Below are positions 6,819-8,713 of a stretch of DNA of 8,713 nucleotides, piece by piece. Source of the DNA: Sphingomonas hengshuiensis (GTDB lineage Bacteria > Pseudomonadota > Alphaproteobacteria > Sphingomonadales > Sphingomonadaceae); NCBI GenBank assembly GCA_003240755.1, contig QFNF01000057.1, positions 1-8,713 on the forward strand. Direction: 5' to 3'. Under the pieces are notes generated by a model, which ran no database searches, was not told the origin of the DNA, and saw only the letters and a program-made list of their open reading frames with translations. The translations under genes and the position numbers were made by a program. Each line of letters begins with the position of its first letter. Within the stretch, counting starts at the first letter, position 1.

Positions 6819-7415
6819 ATGACGGTGCTGACGATGAGTGCTGCGGAAGTGAGCCGGTTCGATACGCTGAAGCGGCTCGACCGCGGCGAGATCCGGCCGG
6901 TTGATGCCATGGCGCTGCTGGGCTTGCAGCGCAGTCAGCTATACCGCCTGCTCAAGCGCCTCCGACGAGATGGTGCCGCCGGCCTCGTGTCCCGCAAGCG
7001 CGGGCGGCCGAGTAATAGGCGGTTCAGCGACGCTTTCCGCGACCAAGTCGTTGGCATCGTGCGCGAGCGCTATGCTGACTTCGGGCCGACGCTGGCGTGC
7101 GAGTACCTGGCAGAGCAGCATGGCATCACGCTGTCGCGCGAGACGCTGCGGCAGATGCTGATGGCGGCTGGCGTGTGGAAGGCCAAGGTCGCCAAGCGCG
7201 CTCGGCTTCACCAGTCACGCTACCGGCGCGAGTGCCGCGGCGAGCTGGTGCAGGTCGACGGGTCGGACCACGACTGGTTCGAGGGCCGCGGCTCGCGCTG
7301 CACGCTGCTGGTCTACATCGACGATGCCACCAGCGAGCTCATGCACCTGGAGATGGCCGAGAGCGAGAGCGCCTTCTCCTACATGCGCGCGACCCGCAGC
7401 GTAAGCGTCCGGTGA
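6819..7415 (+). pseudogene. ISNCY/IS1202-type transposase, truncated by IS66 insertion
   Basis: The frame gives 198 residues, of which 194 are native. The N-terminal part (about 10-65) is a helix-turn-helix with the family phrase AAGLVSRKRGRPSNRR. It is followed by YADFGPTLACEYLAEQHGI (about 85-103) and the start of the DDE catalytic core at VQVDGSDHDWFEGRG, where Asp147 is the first catalytic residue. Full-length relatives have roughly 400 residues or more, so the second Asp and the Glu are lost. Codons 195-198 and the TGA (7413-7415) come from the IS66 end that begins at 7401. The remnant cannot catalyse transposition but keeps its DNA-binding region. An ATG at 6834 is an alternative start. 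The rest of the gene probably lies beyond the IS66 element, outside this window. Confidence 0.88.
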
Positions 7416-7425
7416 CGGCGTCACC
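7401..7425. repeat. IS66 terminal repeat with internal palindrome
   Basis: The 25 bases from GTAAGCG up to the tnpC stop include GGTGAC (7411-7416) and GTCACC (7420-7425), which form a six-base palindrome around GGC. The outer GTAAGCG is the family terminus. The palindrome lies directly after the tnpC stop and could also form a small RNA stem in the tnpC transcript. Confidence 0.6.
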
Positions 7426-8713
7426 TCAAACGGGCCGGTAGTTCCACGGCAGCAGTTCAGCGACCCGGTTGAGCCTGGCGGTTTCCACGAGGCTGTAGAT
7501 GCTGGCGGCGCGGTGCCCGCCCTGGTCGGAGCCGGCGAACAGCCAGTTCTTGCGCCCGACGGCAATACCGCGCAGCGAGCGCTCGGCGGCATTGTTGTCG
7601 ATCTCGAGGCGACCATCGTCGGCATAGCGGGTCAGCGCCTGCCAGCGGGTGAGCGCATAGCGGATGGCGACCGCGAGGTCGGAGCGTCGGGACAGTTTTG
7701 GTCCCGTTGCATCGAGCCACTGGCGGAACGCATCGAGCAGCGGTCCGGCCCGGGCCTGGCGCACGTGCCGTCGCTCGTCAGGGGGCTGACCACGCACGTC
7801 TTGTTCGACGGCATAGAGCCCGGCGATATGGTCCAGCGCCTCGCGGACCGTGGCGGAGCCGGTTGCGGCATGGACGTCGAAGAACTTGCGCCTGACATGC
7901 GCCCAGCAGGCCACCTCTGCAATGCGCTCGCCATAGAGCCGGTCAAACCCGGCATAGCCATCGGCGTGCAGATCGCCCCGGAACCGGGCAAGATGCCCGG
8001 CGGGGCGCTCCCCCTTGCGGTCGGGCGCGTAACGGAACAGCACGGCAGGCGGGGCCTCGCCACCAGCCCCGCGCTCGTCACGCACATAGGTCCACAGCCG
8101 CCCCGTCCTGGTGCGACCGGCACCGGGTGCCAGAACCGGTACGGGCGTGTCGTCGGCGTGGAGGGTAGAGCCGCCCATGACGTGGCGCTCGAGTGCGTCG
8201 ACCAGCGGATCGAGGAGCGCGGCCGAGCGCCCGACCCAGTCGGCGAGCGTGGAGCGGGCAAGGTCGACGCCCTGGCGCGTGTAGATGCCCGACTGGCGAT
8301 AGAGCGGCAGATGGTCGGCGTATTTGGACACCAGCACATGGGCGAGCAGCCCGGCACCGGGCCGGCCCCGCTCGATGGGCATAGACGGCAATGGCGCCTG
8401 CACGATGCGCTCGCATGACCGACAGCTCAGCCGCGGCCGGACGTGGCGCACGACCCGAAACGAGGCAGGGACATAGTCGAGCTGTTCCGTGACGTCCTCA
8501 CCCATGCGCCGCATGGCACCGCCGCAGTCGGGACAGACGCACGGTGCCTCATGCACGACCTCGGTGCGGGGCAGATGGTCGGGCAGCGGCTGTCGATACG
8601 GCCTGGCGGTTTCCCGTGTCCGGGTGGCCGCCGGCATCGCCGCAGTGGCGGCTTCCGCCTCGCGCTCTTCCAGGCCGAGTTCCAGCTGGTCCGCCTGGTG
8701 CGTCAGCTTCTCC
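7426..8713 (-). CDS. tnpC: IS66-family transposase TnpC (5' end outside window)
   Basis: The minus-strand frame is open from the right edge to a TGA at 7426-7428. An ATG at 8637 is in frame, but the 25 codons upstream of it (EKLTHQADQLELGLEEREAE...) match the Leu-rich N-terminal region of TnpC, so the true start is outside. Counting from the ATG at 8637, the zinc-finger region has CxxC pairs at 35/38 and 72/75. The catalytic core shows HADDTPV (Asp162/163), HADGYAGF (Asp226) and EIDNNAAERSLR (Glu352). The end reads SLVETARLNRVAELLPWNYRPV, where family members usually carry about 20 more residues between the LN and the ELLPWN. The core is intact, but a short C-terminal deletion is likely. Confidence 0.9.
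   Translation of the reverse strand, partial: EKLTHQADQLELGLEEREAEAATAAMPAATRTRETARPYRQPLPDHLPRTEVVHEAPCVCPDCGGAMRRMGEDVTEQLDYVPASFRVVRHVRPRLSCRSCERIVQAPLPSMPIERGRPGAGLLAHVLVSKYADHLPLYRQSGIYTRQGVDLARSTLADWVGRSAALLDPLVDALERHVMGGSTLHADDTPVPVLAPGAGRTRTGRLWTYVRDERGAGGEAPPAVLFRYAPDRKGERPAGHLARFRGDLHADGYAGFDRLYGERIAEVACWAHVRRKFFDVHAATGSATVREALDHIAGLYAVEQDVRGQPPDERRHVRQARAGPLLDAFRQWLDATGPKLSRRSDLAVAIRYALTRWQALTRYADDGRLEIDNNAAERSLRGIAVGRKNWLFAGSDQGGHRAASIYSLVETARLNRVAELLPWNYRPV

Larger units (their letters stand above)
6696..7400 (+). mobile_element. Left part of an ISNCY/IS1202-type insertion sequence, interrupted by IS66 element
   Basis: The element holds the 5' untranslated end and first 194 codons of an ISNCY/IS1202-type transposase. 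Its left boundary is inferred. If the family leaves 5 bases between the XerC arm and its end, the target duplication copy is TACGA (6691-6695) and the element starts at 6696 with TGGCTGATCGG. A start a few bases either side cannot be excluded. The right boundary shown is the IS66 insertion point; the rest should resume beyond the window. The matching terminal repeat is therefore not visible. Confidence 0.6.
7401..8713 (-). mobile_element. IS66-family insertion sequence, tnpC-side end and most of tnpC
   Basis: The end at 7401 begins GTAAGCG, the terminal sequence typical of IS66 elements, and it breaks the transposase frame exactly there. IS66 elements make 8-base target duplications, so one copy should be CCCGCAGC (7393-7400), with its partner past the right edge. 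The element is inserted in the opposite orientation to its host IS. The tnpA and tnpB genes and the other terminal repeat are not in the window. Confidence 0.85.

Noticed and set aside
7411..7425. GGTGAC/GTCACC palindrome as an operator
   Set aside because: It lies between the tnpC stop and the IS66 end, so it is treated as part of the terminal repeat rather than a regulator site.
7513..8418. 301-residue plus-strand frame opposite tnpC
   Set aside because: Antisense of an IS66 transposase with intact zinc-finger and DDE motifs; no independent signals.

Overview
The window is high-GC DNA from an alphaproteobacterium, most likely a sphingomonad. I infer this from base composition, the protein sequences, and the gene order rlpA - dacA - tmk - holB - metG - tatD - metallo-beta-lactamase-fold gene, which I recall from that group. 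No search could be run, so genus-level placement is a guess.

Bases 1-6663 are a tightly packed, all plus-strand housekeeping run. It holds the last 31 codons of an RlpA-like SPOR-domain protein, a D,D-carboxypeptidase (dacA), thymidylate kinase (tmk, TTG start), the DNA polymerase III delta' subunit (holB), methionyl-tRNA synthetase (metG), a TatD-family metal-dependent hydrolase, a PhnP-like metallo-beta-lactamase-fold hydrolase, and a membrane-anchored single-domain retropepsin-like aspartic protease. Five of the seven gene junctions are 4-base start/stop overlaps, which suggests translational coupling. The only sizeable gap, 90 bases before metG, holds a possible promoter and a weak hairpin. 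The work of the cluster is peptidoglycan trimming, dTTP supply, clamp loading, tRNA charging and hydrolase functions.

Bases 6663-6690 form an AT-rich island directly at the stop codon of the protease gene. It has the architecture of a XerC/XerD recombination (dif) site: two 11-base arms around a 6-base centre, with inner ATAA and TTAT boxes. It is best read on the minus strand, where one arm matches the E. coli dif XerD arm at 9 of 11 positions. This is the most interesting signal in the window.

Bases from about 6696 to the end are nested mobile DNA. An ISNCY/IS1202-type element begins about 5 bases outside the proposed XerC arm. Relatives of this family are, from memory, reported to insert beside dif and pdif sites. 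Its transposase start region carries a hairpin that would hide the ribosome binding site. That transposase is cut off after residue 194 by an IS66-family element whose GTAAGCG end is at 7401. The IS66 tnpC gene is on the minus strand, runs off the right edge, and appears to lack a short block of the usual C-terminal domain.

No tRNA, rRNA or CRISPR array was seen. No gene-free stretch exceeds 300 bases; the longest, 6664-6818, is covered by the dif-like site and the IS left end.
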